A DNA stretch of 64,000 nt, from NCBI RefSeq assembly GCF_037975245.1, contig NC_092561.1:7324501-7388500 (forward strand), given 5' to 3'. The position numbers were made by a program, and so were the translations under genes. Positions 22,120 through 43,859 of this stretch are shown here, in pieces (positions within the stretch are counted from its first letter, which is position 1; the number at the start of each line of letters is the position of its first letter). The notes below the pieces were generated by a model. It saw only the letters and a program-made list of their open reading frames with translations. It was not told the DNA's origin and made no database searches. The stretch comes from Apostichopus japonicus (lineage: Eukaryota; Echinodermata; Holothuroidea; Aspidochirotida; Stichopodidae).

Positions 22120-25100
22120 ACAGCCCCACTGCAGTACACAGCCGTGTGGCTCTGCTCCAGAGATTCGTCAGATATTATAACTCACGTGGATTTATTTAGA
22201 CTTAATCCTTTATAAATAAATGAGAAATTTAATTGTTAGGGTGCCATTGGGCACATTTTCAGTCCTGCTTCAGCTAATAGGTCTACTGAACTTGAAGGCG
22301 AGTGTAAAGCGGGTTGGGGCATGGGGTGGGAGTTATCTCAGTGTAGGCCTAATGTGGGTTTAAAGCCATGGACGTCTCGCTCATGGCAACGTCAGGTTTA
22401 CATCAGAATTTTGTATCATATTATTTGACCAGCCTTTCGAAGTGCTTTGATCAGGGTTCATGGAGTGGGGGGGGGGTAGGGGAATGTCAGTGTAATGTGG
22501 CTAAGGAACCATTCACATCCCACCGCCCCCTCATGAAAACGCCACTGATATAGGTATACAGATCAATATCCAATGTAACGCAGTATTTGACTTTAGCTAG
22601 CCTTGTAAATGTGTTCTATCCTAATCATGGATATTGCGTTAAGTTTGATTTAAGTTTCGATACTTTTCGATGTTAAAATTTCGACGCATTAATGTTTGAC
22701 CATTTTCATTTCACACGAAGTGAAGACAAATAAGACGACTAATTTTGAAAATTGCCATATTTGATTTTATTTATGGAGTGAATTAGCTAATTGCGCAGCA
22801 AGTATTAATTCTAAAGGTTATGACCCAACATTTTTAGCACGCCAAAGTTGCTTGAAGTCATATTTAATTACTTTCCACAAGGTTTTGATTTTTCAAATTA
22901 TCGCCAGACATTGAAAAAATTTAAAACAGAGGATTACATATTTCGGTGTAGATAACTTTAATATTTGAGTGGTAGTGAAACCCTTTTAAAATTTTAGCAT
23001 GGGTGACAATTATCTGACTTGGTAGTGATGGGGCAGGGGGTGCACCACCGATGATTAAAGAGAGATCAACATCGAAACTCTTAGTTTGATAAAATACGAA
23101 ATCCATTTCTAGGTCAAAATCTGTTTAGTTTGGTGGAATTGTCAAAAATCAATAACCTGAATTCGCAAAATCCACTTCTTTTAAACCCGGACGTAACATT
23201 TGACAGTTTGAGGAAATGCGATGTTCCCGAAATTCCAAGCTAAATAGGACAAGAAAATAAGAGGACAACTAAATATATACGAACAATTTTTTTTGTTTTT
23301 TTCACGGAAACAATTTATTGCAATGTTCATCAGTTCATGACTTCACATTGAAAAAGGATTTAATATACATATTTATATAAATGAGAATGAACCACAAAGT
23401 TATTTATTTTAACATGCACTCGTTGAAGGCACATAATGATGTATAGAAATAATACTAGTACTTTACTGCAGCGTATTTCGTTTTTTAATCAAGAAAAAAT
23501 AAAAATAAAGCAAAAAATACAATAAAAACAATAACGGAACAATGTTTATAAGCAAGCAACTATACAAACGATAAGTGACCAGATCCCCATGCAACGAGAA
23601 GAAGGTTTAGCAAGTTCTGCTAGAAATGAAAATAAACACCACATTAAGATATAAGCATTTAACTTATCATGAATAAGGAATGCATATATTGTCATGTTAG
23701 AAAATTTGTAAGGATATGAATATGAGTGTGAGGGGGTAAATAGTGTGGGGGTGGGGGGGGGGTGGAGCATTTGCTTTTAAATTCTCTGTAGTGATTGAAT
23801 ATGTCTTGTTGTAAGCTAAAAGTTTAACCTGCTCTAAAAATAGCAAGTTTTTCCCTTAAGTACTCTGCTCCAGATTCTTACGTGCCATCAAAATGTCTTT
23901 CAACAAGATTTGTAGTTTCGATCCCACCCGTACCTTTTCAGCTCATAGCTATACATGTCTACTAATAAACCATCGTATTAGTATACTGGGTTTGCTGTAT
24001 TTTGCGATAGAAAACCAGGCCAAATATTAAAAAATTTTATGGACACTCTGCAAATTATTTTCCTTAAATATCTTATCTTAAAGAAAATAATCATATATAT
24101 AATATATTTAGATGTTGCATATTCTTTATATACATGACTCATAAAGTCTCTGAATATTACTAAATCACACAGTATTGAATAATTTTATTATCGGGCAGTA
24201 GAGGCCTATTTACATATAGCCTACCGTATAAACCAATGGTCGATTTGATTGCACTCTACAGCCCGGTTTGGATTTCTATAAAATAAAACTTTGAGGCGAT
24301 TTTTATTACACCACATACGAAAATGGTACCTCTCATGCTGTATACATATTTTATCTTAGTAATTTTGCGTGACGATGTCTATGACGTCACAATTGTTGTC
24401 AGATAGGCTACGCCTCCAAGATAAGTTATCAATCTTAATTTCAAATTAAACATATTGCGTGACGATGTGTTTGACGTCACTTCAATAATGGTTGCTAAGC
24501 AAGGTACCCTAAGACAACATGAACTACTCTAAGTATTAATAGACCTATCACGCATTTTCATCAACTATTTCTGCTATAGCAGTGATTGGAAAATGATCAC
24601 ATGATAAATTGTTCTTTATTTATAAAAATGCATAACTAAAAATAAAGACTTAAATATCAACCCCATGACATGCAGGTAGGGCTTCGGTCATCAACATATA
24701 AACGGCTAGCGTGAAAGTGAACTAGTCTGGACTGAATTCTTGGTTCGAAATCAAAGTCGACACCAAACAGAGTAGGTTCTCTGTATTCTAGCAACGATGT
24801 TTATGATACATTTCTCATGCATCGGTCGCCAGTTCCACAAACCGGTCCGTTCAAATCAACCAAAAGAGGTGGTGTGGGCTTGGAGTCCATGAAGCCAACT
24901 CTCATGCAGGGGTCCCCTTCGCCCCCCCCCCCTAGCCAAGAATACATAAATTAAAAGGTTGCATTTTGAGGCATATTAAGACTATATATACATTAGGTCA
25001 ATAATTATGCCTAAACGAGAGGTTTTGCTACTTTTGGAATTTGTGTTTGAAGAATTAAAAAGGGAGTGGTGGGTGTGTACATCCCACACTCCCCGGATAC

Positions 25101-26385
25101 GCGCCTGGTTGCCTCTTCGATGTATTCAGAAAGTCCATATGATATAACTATATGTAGTTATTAAGGCTATAGCTTATGGTTGGCCTATCAATTATAAGAT
25201 ACAATAAAAATAGCCTACAGTGCGTGCGAACTATACACCATTTGATTTGCGTGAACGTTGTGTCTTCTTACGTCAACAACCAGTGGACAAGTATATTATT
25301 ATCATTCGTAAAATCAGTGGTGAACTGTTAACGCCATCTGTTTGCCAATGGCTTGAAACAATTGAAAAAGTTATGACCTAAATTTGTTACTCAGAAAAGT
25401 TCGTGTGGAAATCCAGGTCAAAATAAGGTTAAATATACTATTTAAGTTGACTAATGCAATCATATGCAACATACGATTTTCACTCAATTTATATGTATTC
25501 AAATCCACATAATACAGTCTCGACTGAATCTGTACATCGGATCCTATATACCTGATTCACGCACTTCCATATACGGTTTGAATTTGCGGCTGTTCTATGA
25601 AGTATCGCTTCCTCCCTCTGTAATTAAATACATGTTTCAGACGGTAACATAGTATCAGAACCAACCAGCGGTAACTCGAATTCAGCAAGCCACGTTTTGA
25701 TATACTTTTTGATCTATAATTTTGGGAGTAATCAAATTTGCCTGTAAAGAGACCTTCGGAAGTCAAATTCCCAATAAGGTTCATTCTTATTTCAGAGGAA
25801 TGAAGACGTACGATGTGACGTCATAATAATAAGTGTCACCTGCATCTCCGAGTAAATTAACACGGCATTTGTGGCTGTGTTACATTTCGTCATATTAATA
25901 AATAATTATATGAACAAAGAAATACAAACAAATAAGAAATAAAGGATAAGTATAACAAAAATTTCAAAATTTCAAAATGATCAAAATCTTAAAATTTTAA
26001 GAAAATAATAAACACAGACTATCTACTTAACCCTATATAACTTGTCAGCCTCTTTTCATTCAGGACAATAGTATCGCTTGTTAACCTTCATATTATTACA
26101 CTTTAAGGCTGCATGAAATGTTAAGCTTTCCCACGGGTCAGTTATGTATGAATACTTACATACGGACGCACTGTCAGTCACCACAACTCACATAACACTG
26201 TTTATCAAGAAATATTGTGATTTATAAATCTTACTGAAAACGTGTTCTCGTGTGACTCACGGTTACCACAAAATAATCTGTGACCGCAATGTATAACAAT
26301 AAATAAAATAATTGAAATGACATGACATGACAGTAAATAGAGTGAAAAAACAACAACTTTCAAAGCCATCTTGAATATTCTAGAG
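22120..26385. other. Intergenic stretch downstream of the synaptotagmin gene, no gene seen
   Basis: AT-rich, with homopolymer runs and short open frames but no recognisable protein on either strand. It contains the duplicated CRE-like motif at 24365-24480. The minus-strand synaptotagmin 3' UTR must lie at the right end of this stretch; no AATAAA close behind its stop codon was convincing. Confidence 0.5.
24365..24480. promoter_or_regulatory. Duplicated 26-bp motif containing a perfect CRE palindrome
   Basis: TTGCGTGACGATG...TGACGTCAC occurs at 24365-24390 and 24455-24480 with 24 of 26 positions identical. Each holds TGACGTCA, the consensus CREB/ATF site. A third TGACGTCA at 25816 is preceded by ACGATG as well. 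Regulatory function is inferred only from the motif. Confidence 0.4.
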
Positions 26386-35417
<9,032 letters not shown>

Positions 35418-38400
35418 CTGTTAGAAGAAAAAGAAGAAGGAAGAGAAGATGAAGTGAACAGAGTACCTAGAAACATAGTAATACACACACACACACCAAC
35501 ACCCCCCACCCACACACACATTTATTTGATAAAGGAGTTAAAGTTTGCTTCACAAGTGTGCCAAAATACATAAACAGACTCTGATATAGTAAAAAAGGCC
35601 GGGGGCGGAGGTGAGGGGCGGAGGCTGGGGCAGAGAAAAGGTGTACATTATTGGTGGTGAATATACTAGAGTCAATTTCCCCTGCATCCCTCTCTCCCTA
35701 CCTCCTTCCTCCCTAATTCTCCCCTCCCACCGACTTGCCCCAGAATGCACCCTATTTGACGTCTGAAATGTTAAAGGAAGGAGTGTAGCTTTGAGGCCGT
35801 TGAAGCTGGCGGTCTGCGGTCTTTATTTATTGAAGGTCCCCTTTTTTTGTTAGTTTTATTATTGTTTAAAGAGGGTACAAACCCAATCATTATCTTTGGC
35901 TTAAAAGACAAAGATCTTTGTAAAAAACAGCTCTCCAAAACTACCCCCCCCCCAAAAAAAAAAAAAAAAAAAATTGTTCCATTTGGGAAATATCTAAACT
36001 TATCAGCAGTGTCTGGGGAGCTGTCATTTTGTAAATCTATGACGTCATAGTGCCACTAGGATCTCAAACCTTTTACTTTCCCTTTGCTTTTCTTTAACAT
36101 ATTTTCAAGGTAAAAATGTCAACAGAGCTGACCCTGAAACCAATGCCATCATTTATATTATGTTAGTAGCTTCAGTAAGTTAGATTCTGATCTTGTTAAA
36201 AACCCATCTCTGTTAAGGAAAAAATAATTATTGCAATAAATAAAAAAACACATAAGAAATCGAATCACATGTGGCTCGATAATGTCAAATTTAGACATCA
36301 CATAGTATTTAGCCTTCAGTATATATGAAGAAACATTACATCAGTGATATCCCCCCCCCCCCCTCCCCCAAATGGAAAATTTCTTATGACATACGTGTAT
36401 TGGATTACAAATAACCCTTAGAATTCTTGAAACGTATACATATGTTGAACAGGTATTATAGTCTACATCAGGGATTCTCACTAGGCCCTCTTGAAGAAAC
36501 CAGATCCGGCCCGACTAAGATTCAAGTCAAGCCAACGAAAACAAACAAATATAGCTATCAATTTTGAACGAATCGATTATGTGAAGCCTTATGGCGCGAA
36601 GCGTGTAAAATAATGTTAGCCTACCTTAGTATGATCAAACTCATAGGTTTGTATATGCCATAAAGGTTTAGAGTCGACTCAATTTTAAGCATAACGGGCC
36701 GGACCATCTAGGTATTTTTATAGAGTCATTTCTGCATACAAAGATGCATATAGTTGGTTGGACACTCTTAGTTTAGCCATGAAGCTGCAACCAGTCAATA
36801 GCTTCCTTAACAAACCCTAAATTGAGTGTTTACTTACCTAAGAAGTGAAATAGACGTTGTAGACCTGAAGCTAAATCACACTATGCACGAGAACATATCC
36901 AGTTTATATGCTAATGTCCATACATAATAGAACACCTGGTTTCAAAAGGTCCAAAGAAAATCGCTCATTCAGAATGACGAAGACTTATGAAGTTATTGAA
37001 AATCAAACTGAATCACACTCTTAAAGAGATGTTGCCAATACAGGGTACGTATAACGTTTACGTCCACCCTGTTAGACAGTCAGTCTACATGTGATAATGC
37101 CTATCAGTGTATTACGTACAACCCATGTAGTATGTGTTGTAAAGACATATCTATACTGACAAGTAACACTGTATGCTGAAATATGAGTACGGCTTTTGCA
37201 TTTGACGTTTCTATTGTAAAAGATGCTGGTATATAAATTGTCGCTGATAATTAACTGGTATATCTAAGCTACCATGCGTAAATAACATTAGAAATAGCAG
37301 CACCGACTATGAAATTGTAACTCCGGTTTAAACTTTGATTAATCCACACAACCTTTAATAGTCAACTGGTTGGCTCCTAGTGCAAGTTAAGTTAAAACAC
37401 CTACCGAAAATTATTAATCTAACCAATCAAACAATGTGTGGGCCCGGAGACCGACCTTCTTCCCACCTCTGCTGATTTTTTTGCCCGGCACTACTGAAGT
37501 TATAGCCAGTATAAATATAATTGTGATTAACGCAAAACTTCGCGAAACTGTCATTCTTTACTTTTCATGGATTTCCCCCTAAAATTCGACAGAATTTTCG
37601 GCACTTGCATCCCCAAGTCCCTCCGAACCCTTTGCGAAACACGATCCGCCACTGTCATATTTTGGCAATTCTCATCCGACTCCCTATCCAAAACTTCTGA
37701 CAAAGCCTGTTTTTGTTTGGTTCATTCCTCAGCATATTGTACGTATAGACGAGACAACAAGGGAAAAAACTCCCTCTTATCCAATTTTCAAACGAAGTGT
37801 GTTTCCCGGTACTTTTACAGAACGAGAAATGTTTTAATATATACGGTAAGATTTCTTCTTTCATAGCTTGCTATAATCTGACATATTGTTGATTCTTCCT
37901 TTCAAGAACGGCTGCATTTCCCTTCCTGGATCTTTTGTTTATTAATGGCAGTAAAGTTTTTCTCCCCACCCCCCCAAAAAAAAGCCGAAGCCTATTTTGT
38001 CGTGAGATAATTTATTTTGGACAGTTATAAGGTGTGATTCACAGTATTGTGCTAGATGACAACCCCTGCAGATATTGATTTAATGATTATGACAAGGTGT
38101 TGCCGAACCAAATGTCCTGGTGGAAAATTCTCTGAGAATTCTGCCAACAGCTGCGATTTAAACAATACATTATAATGACATAAAACAATACACGTGATTG
38201 CGTGTACACCTTTATATATCAATTAAGGTTGCTAACCAACTTGCAATTTGCATATATATAAGTATATCCAACATAAATTAATTACATCAACATGGGAAAG
38301 ATAGTGGCAGAGATCAACAGGTAGTGAGTGTAGCGTACCAGGTTGATTAATTAATTCGATAACTCATAGACAATGGTATCAGGTGTAACATACATGTGCA

Positions 38401-39840
38401 TGGATATAGGCCATATACCGCCTATATACACTGTGTGACTATCTGATGTTTGCGCAAGGTCCCGCAAACTCCATATGTAAAGGCTTGATGTCAGATATTA
38501 ACTTAAGTTGATGAATTCATGTATGACATATCACTCTAAGTATACTTTGGAGTGAATTATTAAGTACCGAATGTATTGATCTCGTTTTGGCTAAGATCCT
38601 ATATACGATCACGTGTAAACAGTACATACACGCTCACCAACCTTTAACCTGATAATGTGTATTATCTATCCCCTTTCCACAGCTCCACGAGACTGGTGAT
38701 ACTCTCACTTGATTACGTAACATGGTCATGATCATACGGTTACAGTTTCAATGTGTTGGGACTGGGGGTTTAGAGTGGATCAGCTTGGTTGGATTTCGTG
38801 CGCAAGGCTCTATCTTCGGCGATATTTTTTAAATGTATCAAGTTACTGGCCTGATATATCTTACGGTTCGTGAGGGAAGATGTCTAACCGGGCTCCTATC
38901 TTTCATCTCCCCTGGTCCCTGTATCTCTCTGTTTTTTTTTCTACTGTTTTTTCTTCTTTTTTTCCTGACGTTTTTTGTGAACTCATAGAAACTGAATTCG
39001 AGTCAATAGTTGACACTTCGTCAGAGATTTATCGATGACGTCATCGCACATGCTGTCAGAACCAAACCCGACAAGCTGATCAAAAGGATTGCAATTCATG
39101 GAGTTGCAAATCTGATATGACCTCTTTATGAAATCTATTGGGAACTATAACGCTGGAGGTATAAATAACATTAACAACAAAGCGTATTCCGACTACGTTT
39201 AGCTTCCTCCAACTTTGCGTTTAATGGGAGGAGTTTGCGACACATGATGTAATATTATCCAATACGCAGATAAGGCATGTATCTTGGTCAAGGGGTCCAA
39301 AGGCCATAGAACCCCAAGGTAGAAGGTCCTCCGTCAGCCCTTTTAGGCAAGACATACACCAAAACTTCTATTTTTTGTTTGTGCCTGCAAACTTTAATAA
39401 GGGATGACGGGGAAAGGGAGGGGGTCTCGTGTGCTTATCTACAAGGTTCCAGAGGGTGCTAAGCCAGCACTGGCAGAACACCTTTTTCGCAAAAGTTGGC
39501 CTTCTTTATATTAGCGCTTGGGAACTTTGATCTATGATACTAATTAGCAATACAGAAGTATACCTTCTCCTTTCTTTTGTGAAATTTTGACATGGTGTGT
39601 CAACAAAGCCAACAAATCAGTTTTGTCGTTGTATGACCTTTGGCCTCTATGGCAATATCATGATAAGGAGGCACATAGTCACATGCGCAGGAATACAGCT
39701 ACGGTGATTGAAGTGCATTGGCTTTGCGGTGTCAGAAGCAGTACGTGGAATTGTTTCGCAAAACTGCAAAGTTTGACGTTTGCCGCTGACCTCTTGATCT
39801 TTGATAGTTATAGAAGCGGTTGGCATGTGTTGCAACTGCT
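35418..39840. other. Upstream region of the synaptotagmin gene, no coding gene seen
   Basis: A noncoding first exon and promoter of the synaptotagmin gene should lie here, since the start-codon exon begins with a splice acceptor. I could not place them. The stretch is AT-rich with poly-C/poly-A runs at about 35945 and 36350. TGACGTCA motifs occur near 36042 and 39035. No conserved protein is seen on either strand. Confidence 0.45.
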
Positions 39841-39842
39841 GC

Positions 39843-41182
39843 ACAAGCGAGAGCTGCAACTGGTCTGTGAACGAGAGCTGCAACTGGTCTGCGTACGATA
39901 GCTGCAACTGGTCTGCGTACGAGAGCTGCAACTGGTCTGCGTACGTGAGCTGCAACTGGTCTGCATACGAGAGCTGCAACTGGTCTGCGTACGAGAGCTG
40001 CAACTGGTCTGTGAATGAGAGCCGAACAGGTCTGCAAACGAGAGCTGCAACTGGTCTGTGAATGAGAGCTGCAACTGGTCTGCGTACGATAGCTGCAACT
40101 GGTCTGCGTACGAGAGCTGCAACTGGTCTGTGAATGAGAGCTGCAACTGGTCTGCGCTCGATAGCTGCAACTGGTCTGCGTACGAGAGCTGCAACTGGTC
40201 TGCGTACGAGAGCTGAAACTGGTCTGTGAAAGAGAGCGGCAACTGGTCTGCGTACGAGAGCTGCAACTGGTCTGCGTACGAGGGCTGCAACTGGTCTGCG
40301 TACGATAGCTGCAACTGGTCTGCGTACGAGAGCTGCAACTGGTCTGTGAATGAGAGCTGCAACTGGTCTGCGTACGATAGCTGCAACTACTGCACGAACG
40401 AGAGCTGAGCTGATCTGCCAACGAGAGCTGCAACTGGTCTGCGAATGAGAGCCGAACAGGTCTGCAAACGAGCGCTGCAACTGCTTTGCGAACGAGAGCT
40501 GCAACTGGTCTGAACGAACGAGAGCTGCAACTGGTCTGCGAATGAGAGCTGAACAGGTCTGCAAACGAGAGCTGCAACTGGTCTGTGAATGAGAGCTGCA
40601 ACTGGTCTGCGCTCGATAGCTGCAACTGGTCTGCGTACGAGAGCTGCAACTGGTCTGCGTACGAGAGCTGAAACTGGTCTGTGAACGAGAGCTGCAACTG
40701 GTCTGCGTACGAGGGCTGCAACTGGTCTGCGTACGATAGCTGCAACTGGTCGTCGTACGAGAGCTGCAACTGGTCTGTGAATGAGAGCTGCAACTGGTCT
40801 GCGTACGATAGCTGCAACTACTGCACGAACGAGAGCTGAGCTGATCTGCCAACGAGAGCTGCAACTGGTCTGCGAATGAGAGCCGAACAGGTCTGCAAAC
40901 GAGCGCTGCAACTGCTTTGCGAACGAGAGCTGCAACTGGTCTGAACGAACGAGAGCTGCAACTGGTCTGCGAATGAGAGCTGAACAGGTCTGCAAACGAG
41001 AGCTGCAACTGGTCTGTGAATGAGAGCTGCAACTGGTCTGCGCTCGATAGCTGCAACTGGTCTGCGTACGAGAGCTGCAACTGGTCTGCGTACGAGAGCT
41101 GAAACTGGTCTGTGAACGAGAGCTGCAACTGGTCTGCGTACGAGGGCTGCAACTGGTCTGTGAACGAGAGCTGCAAACGCAT
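39843..41182. repeat. 24-bp minisatellite (CTGCAACTGGTCTGCG) with a 431-bp higher-order duplication
   Basis: About 55 units of GAGAG plus CTGCAACTGGTCTGCG plus a variable TAC/AAT/AAC triplet. A variant block starting CTGCAACTACTGCACG at 40381 recurs at 40812 with the same order of variants, so a segment of about 18 units was duplicated. Because 24 is divisible by three, several frames stay open for hundreds of codons on both strands (ESCNWSAY on plus; QLQLSYAD and PVAALVRR on minus), including one of 511 codons. I see no splice or homology support for a protein. Confidence 0.93.
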
Positions 41183-41427
41183 GCACGAGAGATTATTTGT
41201 AAAGAAAGTGCTCGAACGACTTTTTGCCGGATGCGCGCTCCATACTAAAGGTCACGCGAAATTAGGATTAACCGAACAGCTTAGCAGATTCTACTTAGAC
41301 ATTCTTACTGCAACACTTTAACAAGTTTAAACAAGTTTATCTGAAAAAAATGCATAATAAAGTTTAGTTTTGGTTCTATGTTGGATCATTATGATTTATT
41401 CATGATCGGATCGAAATGATATGAATA

Positions 41428-41433
41428 TTTATT
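41428..41433 (-). other. Likely polyadenylation signal of the 235-residue gene
   Basis: AATAAA on the minus strand, 171 nt past the stop codon at 41604. A second copy is at 41395-41400. Confidence 0.5.
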
Positions 41434-41603
41434 AGAATGATATGCTTCATGATATGAACAGTCCCATATTATTTTCGTCCTCATCAATCATCATTCATGT
41501 GTCATAATTTTCAAACCGTTGTAGTTGACTTATAGCTTCATGTTCCCATATGTCACATGTCGTGACACATGTTTACACGTTATGAATATTCATCAACAAA
41601 AAC

Positions 41604-43857
41604 TTAAGTTAAATTCTCGTTTATTAGTTTTTGTATTTCAGAATGTTGTGCGCTTTCTAACATCGTTTTCCTTTTCAAAAAGGCGCCATAGTCTTCGGCA
41701 TTGACGTCATCGTAACGGCGTAAGCTGATTCGTTCATCTTTCACCGTAATTCCCTGATCCAACAAAATCTGGCAAGCCGGATGATTTTTAACTCGTATCA
41801 ACCATCTGAAAATTAAAAGATTTGACAATAAATTTTACGATTAATCTCCCTGTAATACCCCCAATCTCCGTGTTCTTTATCGTCGTTACGGTAAGGGTAG
41901 GCTATAGCAACGGAAGTTTTCTGCCCGTCCCGATATCCATATCGATTATGGTACTAAAACAGCAGTAAATACAAATATCATTTTAGGTCCACATTTGCCT
42001 CGGTGATTTTCTAGTCATGGCAAACCACACTGTAATGAGTCACTCATTTAATGAGTGGTCATTAACAATGTGGCTTCTCCCCCCCCCTACTACCCACCAC
42101 ACCACCGCCCACCACACCACCACCTACCACACCATCACACCACCACATCACCACACCACCAAAACGCCACAGCGCCACACTTCCACACCACCACCACACC
42201 ACCACCACACCACCACCACACCACCACCACACCACCACACCACCACACCACCACCCTACATATACCATTAGAAAAGAAAGAAGAAGACGACCCCATCGTA
42301 TAGACTTTTGTGTCATCGATCCTTACATATGGGTTACTCAATGTGTACTCACCTTCCTGGTACGCCAGCGGAGGAGAGTACGACATTCATATCAATGAAC
42401 TGAATGCTCTTCAGGTCCTCGTTAGTAATACGCTGAACCACCTGTAACCCCTTCAGCACATCGTGGTGTGTAAGGCTTTCGTTATGAGTTGAGAACACCA
42501 AGGTCAAAGGTTCTAGTTCCGGTAGTTTGCTAAATACTCTTATCTTTCTGAAAGCGAAATCCTTGTCACCCTTTCTAATTTTTGGTGCATCTCTTCCTAC
42601 AGAGTGACCAGGAGTACTTGGTTTGGGTGTTGGTGAGGTGAAGCCACCATAATGAAATTGAGACTGTCTAAAGAAAGAATCGAAAGAAGGAAAAAAAAAA
42701 ACGATAAAGGAAAGTGTGAAAACTGCATAGTCTGTATAGTAGCTCAAAAACCTGCATGCACATTTTGTCAATAGTTAAAGCCGATGATTTAATTTCCATA
42801 TAGCTTCACGATAAAACCTAATTGCCCTTCACATTAGTAGGTCCACATGATCGCATCATGGTAGGACAATCTCTTTAAGAAATATATAATTATTAGAAAA
42901 ACCAAGTTCCTTCCAACCCAAAATTTTTCATTTTTCCCGCGTAATTTCTTAGATGGTCAGTGCTATTGGATGAAAGTAACAAGCCATGACATGTTGACTG
43001 CAGGGAGTATTTCCGTTTTAAACCCTTACAAGCATGTAGAACAATGGTATACTACTTTAGAGAAAGAGGCACAAAGTGTTACCTTTTCCCTTCAATACAT
43101 TGTTTCTTTGGAAAGGCCCCCCCCCCCTCCCTTCTATTTCTGTGTATATAAACGTCAGCCTGAGCGGGCACCACTTTCTGTATATAACAGGGACTTCATC
43201 TAACAGTATATTCTTTTCAAAAGTAAAGGACTAAATTATGAATGATATTTTCAAAGGTTTAGTCTGGTCGGGTCTGGAAATGTTAGTGGCGCTATAAAGG
43301 AAATTCATATTATGCACAATTGAATATCGACATAGTAAAACAACCATACAAGATACATACGTATAGTTTACACCTGATCTGAGATATGCCTGAATAGTAG
43401 ATATCGTATCTAAGTGTTGTAAAGAAATTCGTGAGGGTTTGGGGGGGGGGGGTGGGGGATTGCGAGCAAGGGGTGTGGCATTTATCGCTAGATTAGGGTT
43501 TGCTAGATACAGTAAGTCGAGATAAAATAATACACATGAAAACAAGGAATGTTTTCTCTGTAGCCGCTGCGTATAATGTCATCTTCAGGTCAAACAATGA
43601 GTTTCTAATCATTTTCCGGGGGTGGGGGGGGGGTGGGGAGAGTTTGAAGTACCGCTATATGCATACCCTATTTCTTGTTCATTGATTTGCAATTGATTAA
43701 TTCGTGGTAAGGTTAGCTTTTCCTGAGCATTTCCTTTCCGATGTTTCTTTCCGCTTATCTCATTGGTGCGATGAATTATGACGTTTGGTTGTGATTTCGC
43801 TGATGGCTTCTCTGCAACTGATGGCATCAGTCGTTCTCTTGAACTGGATATTGGCAT
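41604..43857 (-). CDS. Unrecognised 235-residue protein, three exons, possible RRM-like C-terminal fold
   Basis: Exons 43857-43667, 42667-42353 and 41805-41604 join in phase with GT/AG borders. The start MPISSSRERL has an in-frame stop eight codons upstream, and the stop is at 41604-41606. I do not recognise the family. Residues about 1-65 are basic and low in order (RTNEISGKKHRKG). Residues about 95-205 look folded: LEPLTLVFSTHNESLTHHD, a helix-like region, IQFIDMNVVLSS, then RWLIRVKNHPACQILLDQG and ISLRRYDDVNAEDY. This beta-alpha-beta pattern, with a charged final strand, recalls RRM-type or L1-ORF1/gag-like modules, which is inference. Intron 2 holds a CCA microsatellite. Neighbours give no functional hint. 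That it is expressed rests only on frame, splice sites and the nearby AATAAA. Confidence 0.75.
42085..42258. repeat. (CCA)n / (CCACA)n microsatellite
   Basis: About 170 bp of CACCACCACAC-type repeats in intron 2 of the 235-residue gene. Open frames of His/Thr/Pro or Trp/Gly/Val across it are artefacts. Confidence 0.95.
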
Positions 43858-43859
43858 GA

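Noticed and set aside
24905-25110. hAT element between CAGGGGTCCCC and CGCGCCTGG
   Set aside because: Each end looks hAT-like alone, but they are not an inverted pair and no target duplication was found.
39843-41182. CRISPR-like regular repeats
   Set aside because: Units are contiguous with no unique spacers, in an animal genome; a minisatellite explains it.
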